Shown here piece by piece: positions 1 to 9,900 of a stretch of DNA of 25,842 nucleotides. A program made the position numbers and the translations under genes. The stretch is from Patescibacteria group bacterium UBA5532 (GTDB lineage Bacteria > Patescibacteriota > Gracilibacteria > BD1-5 > UBA2023), in contig DINU01000011.1 of the NCBI GenBank assembly GCA_002426885.1, positions 1-25,842 on the forward strand, given 5' to 3'. The notes beneath the pieces are model-generated. The model did not search any database. It had not been told where the DNA came from and saw only the letters and a list, made by a program, of their open reading frames with translations. The first letter of the stretch is position 1; each line of letters begins with the position of its first letter.

Positions 1-451
1 TTATTTAAGTTAGTGTACTATAAAAAGATGAATATGATCCTCTCGAGAAAACAGGATCTTGAAAACCTCACCTTCTGACAGATTCGATGAATCTATAAGA
101 GACATCATCTCCGAGTACAGAAGGTACGAACACAGAATAAGGAGACACGAGCTCTCTATAATTACCAATCCATATGAGCCTTCTCTGACATGCACTTCGA
201 CACCAAGATACTTGCTGATCAAAAAAGTCTTCCACCAGAGATATACAAGAATCTCAAGGAAAATAGTCATCTTCCTCTCTATGAATGGAATCTTATAGAT
301 GTTGCGAGCCGTACTCGATTCATCGGATATTCGAGATGAAAAAGCTCCACCTTTTGACTCCAGTTTCTCGTATTCACACTCTCTCATATTCGATCTTGTT
401 GAGTTCTTTGAATGGAAACTCCCCCATCACAATCCTCTCCCTCATCACAAT

Positions 452-469
452 CCTCTCCTGTAGGAGAGG
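452..469. repeat. Palindrome CCTCTCCTG/TAGGAGAGG
   Basis: This is an 18-bp near-perfect inverted repeat inside the transposase reading frame. It is preceded by two tandem copies (about 18 bp) of a CATCACAATCCTCTCC unit at about 425-460. Related AATCCTCTC-type sequences occur at about 1009-1027 (with GAGAGGAT as its partner) and, truncated, at about 20869-20882 upstream of the helicase gene. It looks like a small interspersed REP-like element that has landed in the transposase without breaking the frame. Confidence 0.5.
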
Positions 470-492
470 GAGTCGAAACAAAAAACATAAGA

Positions 493-552
493 ACACAGAC
501 AGGGACACAGACACAGACAGGGACACAGACAGGGACACAGACAGGGACACAC
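493..552. repeat. Tandem 12-bp microsatellite (ACAGACAGGGAC)
   Basis: About five copies of a 12-bp unit, with one shorter copy, lie in frame inside the transposase and encode alternating Thr-Gln-Thr-Gly. The unit length is a multiple of three, so copy-number change would not break the frame. The repeat sits between the first and second catalytic Asp of the DDE domain. Confidence 0.85.
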
Positions 553-1179
553 ATTCGTATTCATACGGATGATGGATCAGAATTCTTTTCTGGAAGTATC
601 TCAAAACAACAAGAATGGAATGAAACCCTCAAGCTCTTGGATGCAGAGATTGACTCATATAATCCCAATTGGGATATACGTAAGAATCTCATTGAACGAT
701 CTCATCGAAGTGATGATGAGGAGTTCCTCATACCATTTGGTGATACTTGGAAAACAAAAGAAGATTTCATGATACAAGCAACAGAATACAGTACGTACTG
801 GAACACAAAACGATCCCATTCATGACATGGGATGGAGGGTCGGACACCCAAGGAACAATTAGAGAAACGATAACTTCCAAAATGACAAGTTCAACGACTT
901 CTGAATTTCCCAGTACTCCATCTCGATGAATCATTTCAGCTCCTTACAGAACACATGAGATACTTCCAGATACAACTCAAGTTCCAGAAACTCACGGATA
1001 GAAAAAACAATCCTCTCTGGCGAGAGGATCGAAAATGAATCATTGATTTTCTTACAGAGTATCCCGAGGGGCACCTACAGCTTTATGCACAAAATGTTTT
1101 GACATATTACCAAAAATCTTAAACCTCCATATTTCTTCAAAGAAAATACCATTCACCTTACTTTAAAATGAATGATTTT

Positions 1180-1200
1180 CCCCGTCAGCTTGCTGCGGGG
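1180..1200. repeat. Left-end palindrome of the IS200-like element
   Basis: CCCCG at 1180-1184 pairs with CGGGG at 1196-1200 around an inner AGC/GCT, giving an imperfect hairpin. The 15-mer CAGCTTGCTGCGGGG at 1186-1200 recurs exactly at 1851-1865 on the other side of the transposase gene. That suits the subterminal hairpins of IS200/IS605 elements, or REP palindromes mobilised by a REP-associated (RAYT-type) Y1 transposase. Confidence 0.65.
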
Positions 1201-1267
1201 CGATGACTCTTGTATTTCAGCTGAAGAATAGTATATTGATGAGAAGCACGATAAGAATCCAACACGT

Positions 1268-1738
1268 ATGGAAGCCCATCATATATTCAAATCACATAAT
1301 AAGAACTTACTTCTCTATCACCTTGTATGTCCTGTAAAGTACCGAAGGAAAGTATTCAAGCATGAAATCCTTGATGAGTATCTCAAGGAAGTATGTCTCC
1401 ATGAAATAGAAGAACAACCATTTGAACTTATTTTTCATGAAATTGGTGTAGACCTTGATCATGTTCACTTTCTTTTTCAAACCACCCCAACAAATTCACC
1501 ATTAAGAGCCACACAAACTATAAAAAACATCACAGCAAGGTTTCTCAGAAAAGAGCACGGAAAACTCATCAAACAGTATTTGTGGAAATCAGTATTTTGG
1601 ACAGAAGGGTATTATATTACCACAGTTTGAATACATGCGAATGCCAACACGATTGAAAACTACATAAAAAATCAATGAAGAACTGGAGAATACAAATGTC
1701 TCTATGTTTCAAAAGATCAAATGCAATTAGCTTTATAG
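1268..1738 (+). CDS. tnpA: IS200-type Y1 (HUH) transposase TnpA
   Basis: The 156-aa protein makes single-strand cuts through a tyrosine-DNA intermediate. Visible family features are HLVCPVKYRRKVF near the N-terminus, the HUH motif DHVHFL (His65 and His67), the WTEGYYITTVG strand, and the catalytic tyrosine in TIENYIKNQG (Tyr132). Length is normal for IS200 TnpA (about 130-155 aa). Codons 121 and 137 are TGA; both fall where the family usually has Gly (TTVG and YIKNQG), so the gene is intact only in code 25 and must have adapted to, or evolved in, this lineage. The frame stays open upstream of the chosen ATG and no Shine-Dalgarno is seen, so the start is uncertain. A RAYT is the alternative classification. 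Confidence 0.88.
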
Positions 1739-2094
1739 CCGAAGAACAGTTATGAAACGCTGACCCCATGTCATACCCCGCCGAACGATATGAGACTGAA
1801 CAAAAATATAACGCAGTTATATTTGCAGTGAAGCCGAATGAGTGAGGGGACAGCTTGCTGCGGGGTTCGTTGATTAGGGAAAGATTGAACTTTTGAATCG
1901 TGTTTTAATAAACGTGTTGATATTATCGTTTTAACCTTCCTGAAGCCAACTACAAAATAGTCTTGTCTATTGAAACAAGGCTATTTTAATACTTTCTATA
2001 CTCTCACAAACAACACTTCCAGATAAACGAACCTTTTGTAGTCTCGTTCATCTTTTATCGGAGAGTTTGCAAAAATTTGATTTTCGGCGTCAAT
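1739..2094. other. Gene-free stretch with element right end and a hairpin
   Basis: This stretch holds the right-end hairpins of the IS200-like element (to about 1866), then AT-rich sequence without an open frame of note in either code. The only other structure I see is the hairpin at 1953-1988. Confidence 0.6.
1953..1988. terminator. Hairpin, possible bidirectional terminator
   Basis: AAAATAG-T-CTTGT pairs with ACAAG-G-CTATTTT around an eight-base loop. The U-rich 3' arm in both directions suits a rho-independent terminator between the mobile element and the tRNA pair on the minus strand. Confidence 0.5.
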
Positions 2095-2179
2095 TGGTGC
2101 CCAGGGGGGGACTCGAACCCCCACACCTTTCGGCATACGCACCTCAAGCGTACATGTATACCAATTTCATCACCTGGGC
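2095..2179 (-). tRNA. tRNA-Leu (anticodon GAG)
   Basis: On the minus strand GCCCAGG pairs with CCTGGGC, followed by discriminator A and an encoded CCA. The anticodon stem TACGC/GCGTA closes the loop TTGAGGT (anticodon GAG). A long variable arm and a T-loop TTCGAGT are present; the class II variable arm supports leucine. Confidence 0.95.
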
Positions 2180-2237
2180 AGGTGTATATCGATTAGAATC
2201 GTCTTTTTTCTATCAATTCTCTCGAAAAAACTCTGTA

Positions 2238-2313
2238 TGGTGCACCCAGTAGGATTCGAACCTACAACCGACGGCTTCGAAGACCGCTACTCTTCCAGTT
2301 GAGCTATGGGTGC
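2238..2313 (-). tRNA. tRNA-Arg (anticodon UCG)
   Basis: Acceptor GCACCCA/TGGGTGC, discriminator A and encoded CCA. The anticodon loop CTTCGAA gives anticodon UCG, and the T-loop is TTCGAAT. It lies 58 bp upstream of tRNA-Leu on the same strand, so the two are probably co-transcribed. Confidence 0.93.
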
Positions 2314-2374
2314 GTTCTTCTGAATGCCCGCGCATTATAGAAGAATCTTTTCGAAAGTAAAATTTTTTTCACTT

Positions 2375-2761
2375 TTATCGTGAACATGCGTTACAGGTCG
2401 CAAGATGCTGAATCGTGAGGCTCTCGAGGACAGGCGCCTTCGGAGAAAAATGCGAATCATGCACCGAGTGACATCGCGCACATATCTCGATAATAACTCC
2501 ACTTTGCTCAGCGCCATGAATACTCTGACAGAGTACGATCGTCCGTTCTCCCTGGACCTCCACCTCATGGATCAGGCGATTTTCTTTAAATGCCTCGATA
2601 ATGCGGTAGAGCGTAGCAAGATTCATCCCCGGCTGGATGAGTTTTTTCTTTTCTTTGCGGAGCACGAGTGCGTTACGCAGTTCGGTAAAAGTCGCGACTG
2701 GATGGAGAGAGATATACTCTACGAAACGACGACGAGATTCAGTGATACGAGAAGCAGTCAT
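2375..2761 (-). CDS. Fur-family metal-responsive transcriptional regulator
   Basis: This 128-aa protein has the Fur/Zur/PerR layout. An N-terminal winged helix contains the recognition segment NLATLYRIIEAFKENRLI (about residues 47-64), followed by a dimerisation/metal domain with two CxxC pairs, CARC and CNAC, that form the structural zinc site. Such proteins bind operator DNA when loaded with Fe, Zn or Mn, or sense peroxide. The regulatory metal cannot be told from sequence; a short His-rich SVHDSHFS stretch may contribute ligands. No TGA codon is used and the stop is TAA. The start is ATG directly preceded by AATTTTTTCCT, a motif shared with several other starts in this window instead of a Shine-Dalgarno sequence. 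No obvious target operon lies adjacent. Confidence 0.88.
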   Translation of the reverse strand: MTASRITESRRRFVEYISLHPVATFTELRNALVLRKEKKKLIQPGMNLATLYRIIEAFKENRLIHEVEVQGERTIVLCQSIHGAEQSGVIIEICARCHSVHDSHFSPKAPVLESLTIQHLATCNACSR

Positions 2762-2862
2762 AGGAAAAAATTTTATGAATCATACTGAAAGACTTGAAAA
2801 ATACAAATTTTTCATCGTGCTCTTCCGAGTTTTTGCGAATATACGCGGAAAACTCTAGAAAC

Positions 2863-3951
2863 TTATGCGCCGTCCCCCTCGCGTATCCAGAGGCGGCACT
2901 CTTCACGACCATTCAGAAGTTTTCTATTTTTCCACCCCTTTCGTGAGACTTCTGAGAAGATCGATGTGATGTATCCGCCTCATTTTCCCTGGAAAATCTT
3001 CTCATCGAGCGCCGTGTAGAGCCCGCGCAAATCATCCTGATCGAGTCTTTTTCCGTAGGGCGGATTCGTCAGGATAAACGGTGTCTCTGGGAGATATGGA
3101 AAAGGATTTTTCGCGTCCATCGTGAAAAAGCGAATATCATCTTCCACTCCCGCGCGTCGTGCATTTTCCTGTGCGATCACGATCATCTCAGGATCGATAT
3201 CACTCGCATATACGAGATATTCCCCGGAAAATTCTTTTTTCTGAAGCAGCTGACGGACTGTCTCGTGTTTCTCAGGATCATATCACGGAAGCGACTGGAA
3301 TCGGAAATGTCGATCGAGACCTGGGGCGCGATTCTTCGCAAGCAGAACAGCTTCGATCGCGATCGTCCCACTTCCACAGCATGGATCCCAGAGAGGATCA
3401 CGATATTTCCAGCCTGAGAGAGCGACGAGACCGGAAGCAAGAGATTCTTTTATCGGGGCTTCTCCACTTCGCTTCCGATATCAGCGCATATGAAGTGGAT
3501 CACCCGTGACATCGATCATGAAGTGAGTGCTATCTTCGAGTATAAGCACGAGTACATGTACTTCTTCTCTCTCTTCTGCCCATTCTGCTGGTGTAAAATG
3601 TGTGCGAATCGCGCGTTCTGTCAGAGACTGGATCGTCGATATACTCGAGAGCGCACTTCGAGAGCTCGCACCATCGACGACGATCGGCATATTTCTCGGG
3701 AGAAACTGCTCCCAGGGAAGTGCTTGCGCACGAGAGAAAAATGTATCAAAATCAGTAATCCGTTCCTCTTCGAGTACGACATAGACACGATTTGCAAATC
3801 GTGATCCCATGCAGAGTGCCATCATAGTCGTTTCATCTCCTTCTCCGACAATCAAGCGATCCCGGACGCGGATCGACTCGAGTCCGAGTTTTTTGGCTTC
3901 ATTTTTGACAAGCGATTCGAGTCAGGATTGGCAGGTAAGGGCGAGGCGCAT
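2863..3951 (-). CDS. THUMP-domain SAM-dependent RNA methyltransferase (COG0116, RlmL/TrmN-like)
   Basis: The 362-aa protein is visible only with TGA as Gly. An N-terminal ferredoxin-like/THUMP part starts LTCQSGLESLVKNEAKKLGL. The C-terminal Rossmann methyltransferase has the SAM-binding DPCCGSGTIAIEA motif, an acidic YASDIDPEMI strand and the catalytic TNPPYG motif typical of N2-guanine methyltransferases. The family methylates 23S rRNA (RlmL, G2445) or tRNA (TrmN, position 6); which one cannot be settled here. The protein is about half the length of E. coli RlmL and lacks the second (RlmK) domain, as is usual outside gammaproteobacteria. TGA occurs at a Gly of the THUMP start (QSGLES), after LHMR, in the QSLPG-YD segment and in QGKGGY. 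It ends at TAA 2863-2865. Confidence 0.87.
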
Positions 3952-3987
3952 AGAGAGAAAGCAGAGAATGAAGGGGGGAAGGATGAA

Positions 3988-4010
3988 AATCTCCAGGAAA
4001 CTGGAGGATT
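3988..4010 (-). terminator. Rho-independent terminator after the VirD4-like gene
   Basis: On the minus strand CTCCAG-TTTC-CTGGAG is followed by ATTTTC. It lies between the VirD4-like stop (4043) and the methyltransferase start (3951), so the two genes are probably separate transcripts. Confidence 0.65.
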
Positions 4011-4042
4011 ATACGTATTTGTGCCGAGAAACCTATACGATT

Positions 4043-6448
4043 TTATGCTCCGCCGATACGATAAATGATTTCTTTCTCGACAAATTCTCGATCACGACCG
4101 TATTTCAGTCGAGAAAGCTCCTTAATCGCGGCTCAGAGCTGTGCATCCCCACGATCATTCGGATCGAATGGAATCGTGAGTCCAAATCCAGGAGAAGGCT
4201 GATTATCGATCGAGAGCTTCAGAACAGCCTTTCCCCCATCTATATTGAGAAAATCCTGATCGCTATACTGCGGAGCAAATTGTTTTGCCATAAATTCTGC
4301 ATCTTCTGGACCGATCTTATAGCTCATAAGCGATCCGACATTTCCGAAAATCGCGTCTTTCAGATTTACATTACTCTTCGTCAGTGCATCCGACTTCTGA
4401 AGCTGTCCGATATACTGGTGTGCCATCGTGAGACTCAGGCGATATTTTCGCGCTTCAGATAAGATCGACTCGATGCTATCCGTGACGAAGTTCTGGAACT
4501 CATCGATATAGAGAAAAAAATCTTTTCGATCTTTTGCATCGATGCTCTGACGTGCCATCGCAGCTGCCTGAATCTTCGTGACGAGGATCATACCGAGTAG
4601 ACTCGAGTTCAGATCTCCGAGGATTCCCTTCGATACCGAGATCAGGAGAATTTTCTCAGAATCCATCACTTCTTTCACATTAAAAGCGGATTTCGTCTGT
4701 CCGACGATATTTCGCATGAGTGTATTCGTGATAAATTGTCCGAATTTCGCCGCCCAGAATGGGATCATTTCACCTTTTTCTCGATCTCCCATCTTCGCAT
4801 AGGTATAATCCCACCAGTTTCGGACGATCGGATTCCGAAGTGTCGCACGCCGAGCCGAGAGGAAGTTCTCATCGGTAAAAAGTCGTATCAGATCCGTGAT
4901 CGCTCCACCCTGAGGATAGTCGAGAAGTGTGAGACATCCGTTACGAAAGTAGTCCTGGAGACGTGGTCCGAAGACTTCATTTCCGAAGAGTTTGATCATG
5001 ATGCTTGTCGCTTCTTGGACGATCGTCTGTTTTTCATCATCAGAATCAGCCTCGAGGATATTCAGTCCCATCGGACGCGAGAGATCGGATGGATCGAAGT
5101 ACACGACGGAGTCTGCTCGACTTTTTGGGACGTAGTTAATCAGTGCTTTCGCGAGATCTCCGTGTGGATCAAGACAGGCGATCCCTCGACCATTTGCGAT
5201 GTCTTGTTTTGCCATGTTTTCGATCATCACCGATTTTCCGACCCCAGTCTTTCCGATGATGTAAAAATGTCGAAATCGATCCCCCGGCTTCATGTAGATC
5301 GGGCGTGTCTCTCCACGAAAGACATTATTTCCGAGAAAAAGTCCAGCAGTCGGTGCATTCGCAGGCGCCTTCAGAATCTTGAATCACTGCCACTTAATCT
5401 CAGGCTGTTTATTATATTTATTGATCGGAAAATGGTAGACACTTGCTATTTCCTCCGTGTTCCAGATTTCTTTTTTCCATCCGAGCGGAAACTGACGGAA
5501 TATATACTGCTTAATCAGGAGATCGGGCGAGCGAGTCGCGACTTTCGTGAGGCGATTATAGCCTGGAGCCGTGAACTGTGAGAAAGCAGAAATAATATTC
5601 TCGATCTGCGAATCGACGAATAATTCATTTTCGCCAGTGACAATGATGCGGATAATCGCAGAATATCCGGTCTTTTTCATCTTTTCTTTTATGAGTCCAT
5701 CTTCGTCGACAGGGTCTTTTTTTTCTTCATCTTTTTTCTCATTCGGGTCGCTCATGAGGAGCTTGAAAAAAGCTCGAATCCAGTGAATCGGATTCCATCC
5801 GAGTCATTTTTTTCCTTTCTCAAGCTTTTTCAGTTTTTTCTTGATTTTCTCCTGCCATTCATCTTCGACGGGGGCAAGAAGAATCTGAATCGCACTCGAC
5901 TCAGTGGAAGAAGACTTTCCGAGGGCGGAAAGGATCGCGTTCATCCCATCAGTCTCGAGCTTCGAGTAAGTCCGGATCGGAATCTCGAAGGATTTCTTCA
6001 GGTGGAGCGCCTCACCGCGAACGACCGACCGATTCTCGAAGATATTGATCTCCGATTCCTCTTCTACGAACGCATACGGATAAAATCCGATAATCTGCTT
6101 CTCGACGAGGATCTTCGCCCTTCGTGGCACGATGATGTAGAAGTAAATCTCCTGCTCATGCGCGACATACTCGAATGAAATATACTCCTGTCAGAAAATC
6201 CGAGAAAAAGACGATCCAGAATAGAGCGCTTTCATCGAGACAAGAAGCTGTTCCATGATCGAGATCTGCTCCTTCGAATCACGAATGGTGTCGTGTTTCT
6301 CGTCCATATCGCTATCACGCTTCTCGACGAGAACACGGAGAAATACCATATCGATCGAGCGTCTGAGCTTGACTGACTGGGAAAACGAGAAAAACAGTGC
6401 GAATCCACCGAGAATACAGATGAGAAAAAGTATAATCCCAAAAGACAT
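4043..6448 (-). CDS. Membrane-anchored type IV secretion/DNA-transfer ATPase (VirD4/TraD-like)
   Basis: This single 801-aa reading frame is cut into five pieces by in-frame TGA (at 6191, 5804, 5384 and 4133) if the standard code is used. The order is one N-terminal transmembrane helix (SFGIILFLICILGGFALFF), a coiled or charged linker, a beta-rich region, a Lys/Glu-rich low-complexity linker (about residues 200-245), and a P-loop ATPase: Walker A GKTGVGKS near residue 399, DPHGD, and Walker B FFLYIDEFQNF near residue 649, followed by the AHQYIGQL sensor-like motif. This matches the TraM-recognition/TraD-type ATPases frequent in CPR genomes, which are thought to drive DNA or protein transfer at the membrane. 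GTG at 6454 is possible, but the -10 box touches it, so ATG 6448 is preferred. The PrgI-like and TraC-like genes about 5 kb away probably belong to the same apparatus. Confidence 0.85.
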
Positions 6449-6454
6449 ATCCAC

Positions 6455-6483
6455 AGTATATAGAAAGTTTTATGGAAAAGCAA
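6455..6483 (-). promoter_or_regulatory. Sigma70-type promoter for the VirD4-like gene, possibly leaderless
   Basis: On the minus strand TTGCTT and TATACT are separated by 17 bp. The -10 box (6455-6460) ends only six bases before ATG 6448, so transcription would begin at or next to the start codon, giving a leaderless mRNA. Confidence 0.55.
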
Positions 6484-6564
6484 AATTTCGAGAAAATCCA
6501 CCGAGAAAATGAAGGGAGAAATTTTGTAATGGGGACGTTCTACAGGGGAAAGATGGAAAAAAAT

Positions 6565-6592
6565 TTGCATTCATTCATCGATTTTGTATACT
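6565..6592 (+). promoter_or_regulatory. Sigma70-type promoter for the lipoprotein
   Basis: TTGCAT (6565-6570), a 16-bp spacer and TATACT (6587-6592) lie about 30 bp upstream of the lipoprotein ATG. Confidence 0.65.
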
Positions 6593-6622
6593 TTGACTAC
6601 TTTATTTTTCTTTTTTCTGAAT

Positions 6623-6802
6623 ATGAAAGTTCTCGCTCTTGGTGCAGTTGCGCTTCTTCTCCTTACTTCATGTGGTACTTCTAAGGACTCTACAAGTTCT
6701 GGAGCTACAGACACAGGGACAGTGGAGACTCAGACGTCGACTACGACTGTTGTCGATACGACTACAGGGACGACTGACACTACTGATACGACAACACTAT
6801 AA
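6623..6802 (+). CDS. Small Thr-rich lipoprotein
   Basis: The 59-aa protein begins MKVLALGAVALLLLTSCGTS: a short lysine-started hydrophobic signal with lipobox LTSC, so Cys16 is the likely lipidation site. The mature part is almost only Thr, Ser, Asp and Gly (TDTTTGTTDTTDTTT), a flexible extracytoplasmic tail. It has its own promoter and a strong terminator, so it is monocistronic and may be well expressed. A longer frame from 6584 exists, but the start at 6623 gives the proper signal peptide and sits at a normal distance from the -10 box. No function can be assigned. Similar tiny lipoproteins serve as surface spacers or entericidin-like proteins, but I see no specific homology. Confidence 0.75.
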   Translation: MKVLALGAVALLLLTSCGTSKDSTSSGATDTGTVETQTSTTTVVDTTTGTTDTTDTTTL

Positions 6803-6814
6803 TTTTTCGGAAAT

Positions 6815-6847
6815 ATGAAAAGTCGTGCTTTGCACGGCTTTTTTTCG
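6815..6847 (+). terminator. Rho-independent terminator
   Basis: AGTCGTGC-TTT-GCACGGCT is followed by a run of seven T, directly after the lipoprotein stop. Confidence 0.88.
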
Positions 6848-6867
6848 TGAAGAAATATGATGAATAT

Positions 6868-6896
6868 TTGTACTTTTTGGATAAAATCTGTATAAT
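6868..6896 (+). promoter_or_regulatory. Sigma70-type promoter for the 1350-aa gene
   Basis: TTGTAC (6868-6873), a 17-bp spacer and a perfect TATAAT (6891-6896) lie about 48 bp before ATG 6944. Confidence 0.75.
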
Positions 6897-6943
6897 CGAA
6901 GCAATCTACAAAAATCGGAGTTTTACACAAATAAAAGACATCT

Positions 6944-9900
6944 ATGACAAATTCTCCTCCAGGAGCCCCTCCTGGATGACCAAATCATCAGAGTGCACGA
7001 GAAGCTGCGAACGAGATGTTACTCGTTACGATCGATAATGTCGTAGAGAGGGAGATTTCTCCAGAAATATTACAAGAGATTCGAAGCGATCCCACGCGCA
7101 TTCTGAATCAAATCAAGAATGATCTCCAGAATAATATTATACTCTGGAGAATTGGCACGTACAGGAATAGTGGGAGGAATATTGCTTCGGATGAGGAAAT
7201 TAACCGTATGCAGGCACGACATCCGGGAAAGTCACGTGAAGAACTCATAGAAATAATACAAAACCAAGAAACAGCTCGCATACAAAAGAATGAGGAAATC
7301 TGTGCTCAACTCATATGAAGAATACAGTCCCTCGTGATGAAGCAAGAATCTTTCATTGGCTTACTCGAGTCACAATATGTCTCTCTTATCAATACGGATG
7401 ACAAGAAGAGAAAGCTCAGAGAGGCAGTCAGAAAGCTCCCGAAAAATATCATCGAATATTATCTCTATACGCCCAGTGTCCAGAAGAAATGGCTCAAAGA
7501 AGTCTTTCCTGATGAGACGGAGGCAATCATGTGAAAGCCAGATGTAAAGAGCTTATTTCAGGAAGTTCTGACACAAGGAAGTCCTGATGCTAAAAATATA
7601 CTCGAGTCCATCTCAGAGCAATATGCAAACTATTCTTTTGTTCCGAATGCTGAGAGTATCAGCAAGCTCCTTCTCACATACAAGAGTGCTTCGCAGGATG
7701 AGAAGAAGAAACTCTTCGAACGCCTCGGTACGACGATCGACATCGGGTACGCGATGGAACATGAGCTGATCGATCTCCCCACAGTTCATAAGATTCTCGT
7801 GGATACCTTCGGGCAGACATACACCAATCTTTCTCGAGAAGAGCAAGCAAGGATGCAGTGAGTGATGAAAGATGCAAATGGAAATGATATTCGCTCTGGG
7901 CGTGGAGCATTTACATCCTACGCGCTCGAGATTCCTGTCATATATCTGACGAATCTCGATATTTTCTTCCAGACTACTCTTGTGGACGGAGAAGAGATCC
8001 CTTCGAGAGAACATGCCATGGCTATCGAGTCGATCCAGAAAAATCTCGAGAGTCGGATCGAACATTGAGATAAAGGACTTGATATCCTCGGAAAGATAAA
8101 AAAAGAACAGGAAATAAAATATGGTACATGATGTAATTATGATATTCACACAGCCTTCCTTCAGTATGTGAAGGGGCACGTGAAGGGGGGTGAAAATACA
8201 GAAAAAGTACAAGGAATAGAGAATTTCGGCGTGGGATCCATCATGAAGATGGAACATAACGGAGAAATATTTTACTACGAACTTCAGAAAGGGAATGGGG
8301 ATCTCTGAAATGTGACGACGAGTGTCTATGGTGGAAATGAGCTCGGAATCTCTGTCCGGACCAGCCTCGTAAAGAAAAATGGTGAGACATCCTACCTCGA
8401 ATCACAGTGAGTGGAGGAGATTTCCTATGATGATCTCTATCGGAATTTCGAAGATGCCGGATGAAGATTTACAGTCCTCTCAAGAGATGAATTCCGTAGA
8501 GATCTCACGTCATCAGGAATACAAGATGAGCGGGATAGTCCGGTAACAGTGGATAATATCGAGCTAAAACTGAATGGATTAGATCCGGAATGAAGTAAAT
8601 TTGGATTTCAGAAAGGACTCTATTTCGAATCAGCTGCAATAAGGGAAGATGGGACTGTCGGTACAGAAATGTGGCGAGTCGAGAAGATAAACAGAAATGC
8701 AAATACTGTCGATCTCGTAAACTCGATGGGGGGAACTCAGAAGAATATTTCTATAGAAAATATCTACAAAATCGCCAAAAGATATCCAGATCAATTCAGG
8801 CGAAAAAAAGTCCTTACGAATCGTAATTTTCTCAGAGAACTCCAGAGCGCCGGTCTCACAAAAAATGCAACACTTCGAGCAGGTGGTATCTACGATGCAT
8901 TTCCAGAGAAAGATATAAATTGACAGGAAATACCAGGAAAAGTGAAACATATTCAGTATTTTACACAGGGAGAATACCGAATACGAATCTTAAATATTGA
9001 AAATGGTTTTGTTGTTTTTCAGAAATATGATGGAAAGGGTAAGCCCGTTGGTGGCGTCGAATGGTTTTCTTTTCCTGATTTTCTGAGCGATATTCAGGAG
9101 GGGAAGTACGTAGCGACGAGTATGTCATACGATGATGAAGATCCTGTCGAGCTGGGGTCGACCATGAAGGGAAGTCTCATGAAGCGTATCTTCCAGATGC
9201 AGAACTTCATGAGTATGAAGATGGGTATACAGACGATCGGAAAGGGGATAAAAGAATGGCTCGATCAGGGAACTCGACTCGATGGAGCGAAGTTCGCCCT
9301 CAAACTCTCGAAGTTCATCCCGATCGACTCAGTCCGGGCAGAAGTCTATTCTGCTATCACTCAGGGAAGTAAGGAAATTCTCGAGAAGATTCTGAAGGTT
9401 CTCTGAGGAATCCCTGGTCCTAAGGCACGAGAAAAATGTATAGAAATCGCGAGTAATAAAGATTCTCGTCCTGAAGAAGTCGCAGGAGCGATCATGTTCC
9501 TCTCTGGGTCATATGGACACTTCTATGCAGAGGATCTGAAATGATATCAGACCGTCGTCACAGAAAACAATATACGTACCAAAAAACGCGGAACCTATAT
9601 GTTCTTCGATGCTTTCGTGACGACGCTCGGACTCGACTTCTGGAAGATGCGTGAACACTGCTACCTGAAGGCACGTTCAGAAGTCGATAAAGGAGAGGAG
9701 CCGACAGAAGAGCAGATGGTGCTCTATCTCCTGAAGTGGATCGATGGAAACTCTTCAGATCATCCATATCCTGCGAGTGTCATGAAGGCGATCGGAGGGC
9801 CGACACCATTTAATAATAAACTGAAAGAAGGAAAAAATAAAGCACGTGATAAAGGAAAGGATGATGCTGGGATGATCAGTCCCCAGTCTCGTATCGAGAA

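Larger units (their letters stand above)
1..1122 (+). pseudogene. IS481-like DDE transposase, 5' end outside the window, interrupted by TAA
   Basis: Reading frame 1 is open from the first base to TAA at 871-873 if TGA is glycine, and the same frame stays open after it to TAA at 1120-1122. The protein has an integrase core (rve): first catalytic Asp in LIDVASRTRFIGYS (about codon 100), second in HTDDGSEF (about codon 190), Glu in NLIERSHRSDDEEF (about codon 232), then YWNTKRSH and GRTPKEQL, as in IS481/IS3-type transposases. The segment after the TAA (FPVLHLDESFQLLTEH onward) looks like the natural C-terminus and itself contains a TGA-Gly, so the TAA is probably a nonsense mutation, possibly from TGA. 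Between the first and second Asp lies an extra low-complexity stretch of Ser/Pro and Gln/Thr/Gly repeats that lengthens the usual spacing. The N-terminal HTH lies at or beyond the edge. The element is probably inactive. Alternatively the TAA is the genuine end. Confidence 0.8.
1180..1866 (+). mobile_element. IS200/IS605-family element, or RAYT with flanking REPs
   Basis: A single Y1 transposase gene lies between two copies of the same palindrome core at 1186-1200 and 1851-1865. ACCCCGC at 1775-1781 can pair with GCGGGGT at 1860-1866, and a further hairpin (AATATAAC/GTTATATT, about 1807-1825) sits between the gene and the right palindrome. No TnpB/IscB gene is present. The exact cleavage sites cannot be assigned from one copy. 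Confidence 0.6.

Noticed and set aside
10..387. Minus-strand 125-aa protein with hydrophobic stretches
   Set aside because: The plus strand here encodes the transposase N-terminal part, including the conserved IDVASR motif, in the same frame as the downstream DDE residues.
493..552. CRISPR-like short repeats
   Set aside because: The units are contiguous 12-mers without spacers and lie inside a transposase frame; this is a microsatellite.
3809..4462. Plus-strand open frame of 217 codons
   Set aside because: It is antisense to the methyltransferase/VirD4-like genes, has no family features, and the minus frame has Walker motifs and code-25 continuity.
4736..5581. Plus-strand open frame of 281 codons
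   Set aside because: It lies entirely antisense to the VirD4-like ATPase and its composition (Arg/Ser-rich) is that of a shadow frame.
7613..8257. Minus-strand open frame of 214 codons
   Set aside because: It is antisense to the 1350-aa gene and is His/Cys/Phe-rich as expected from a reversed frame.
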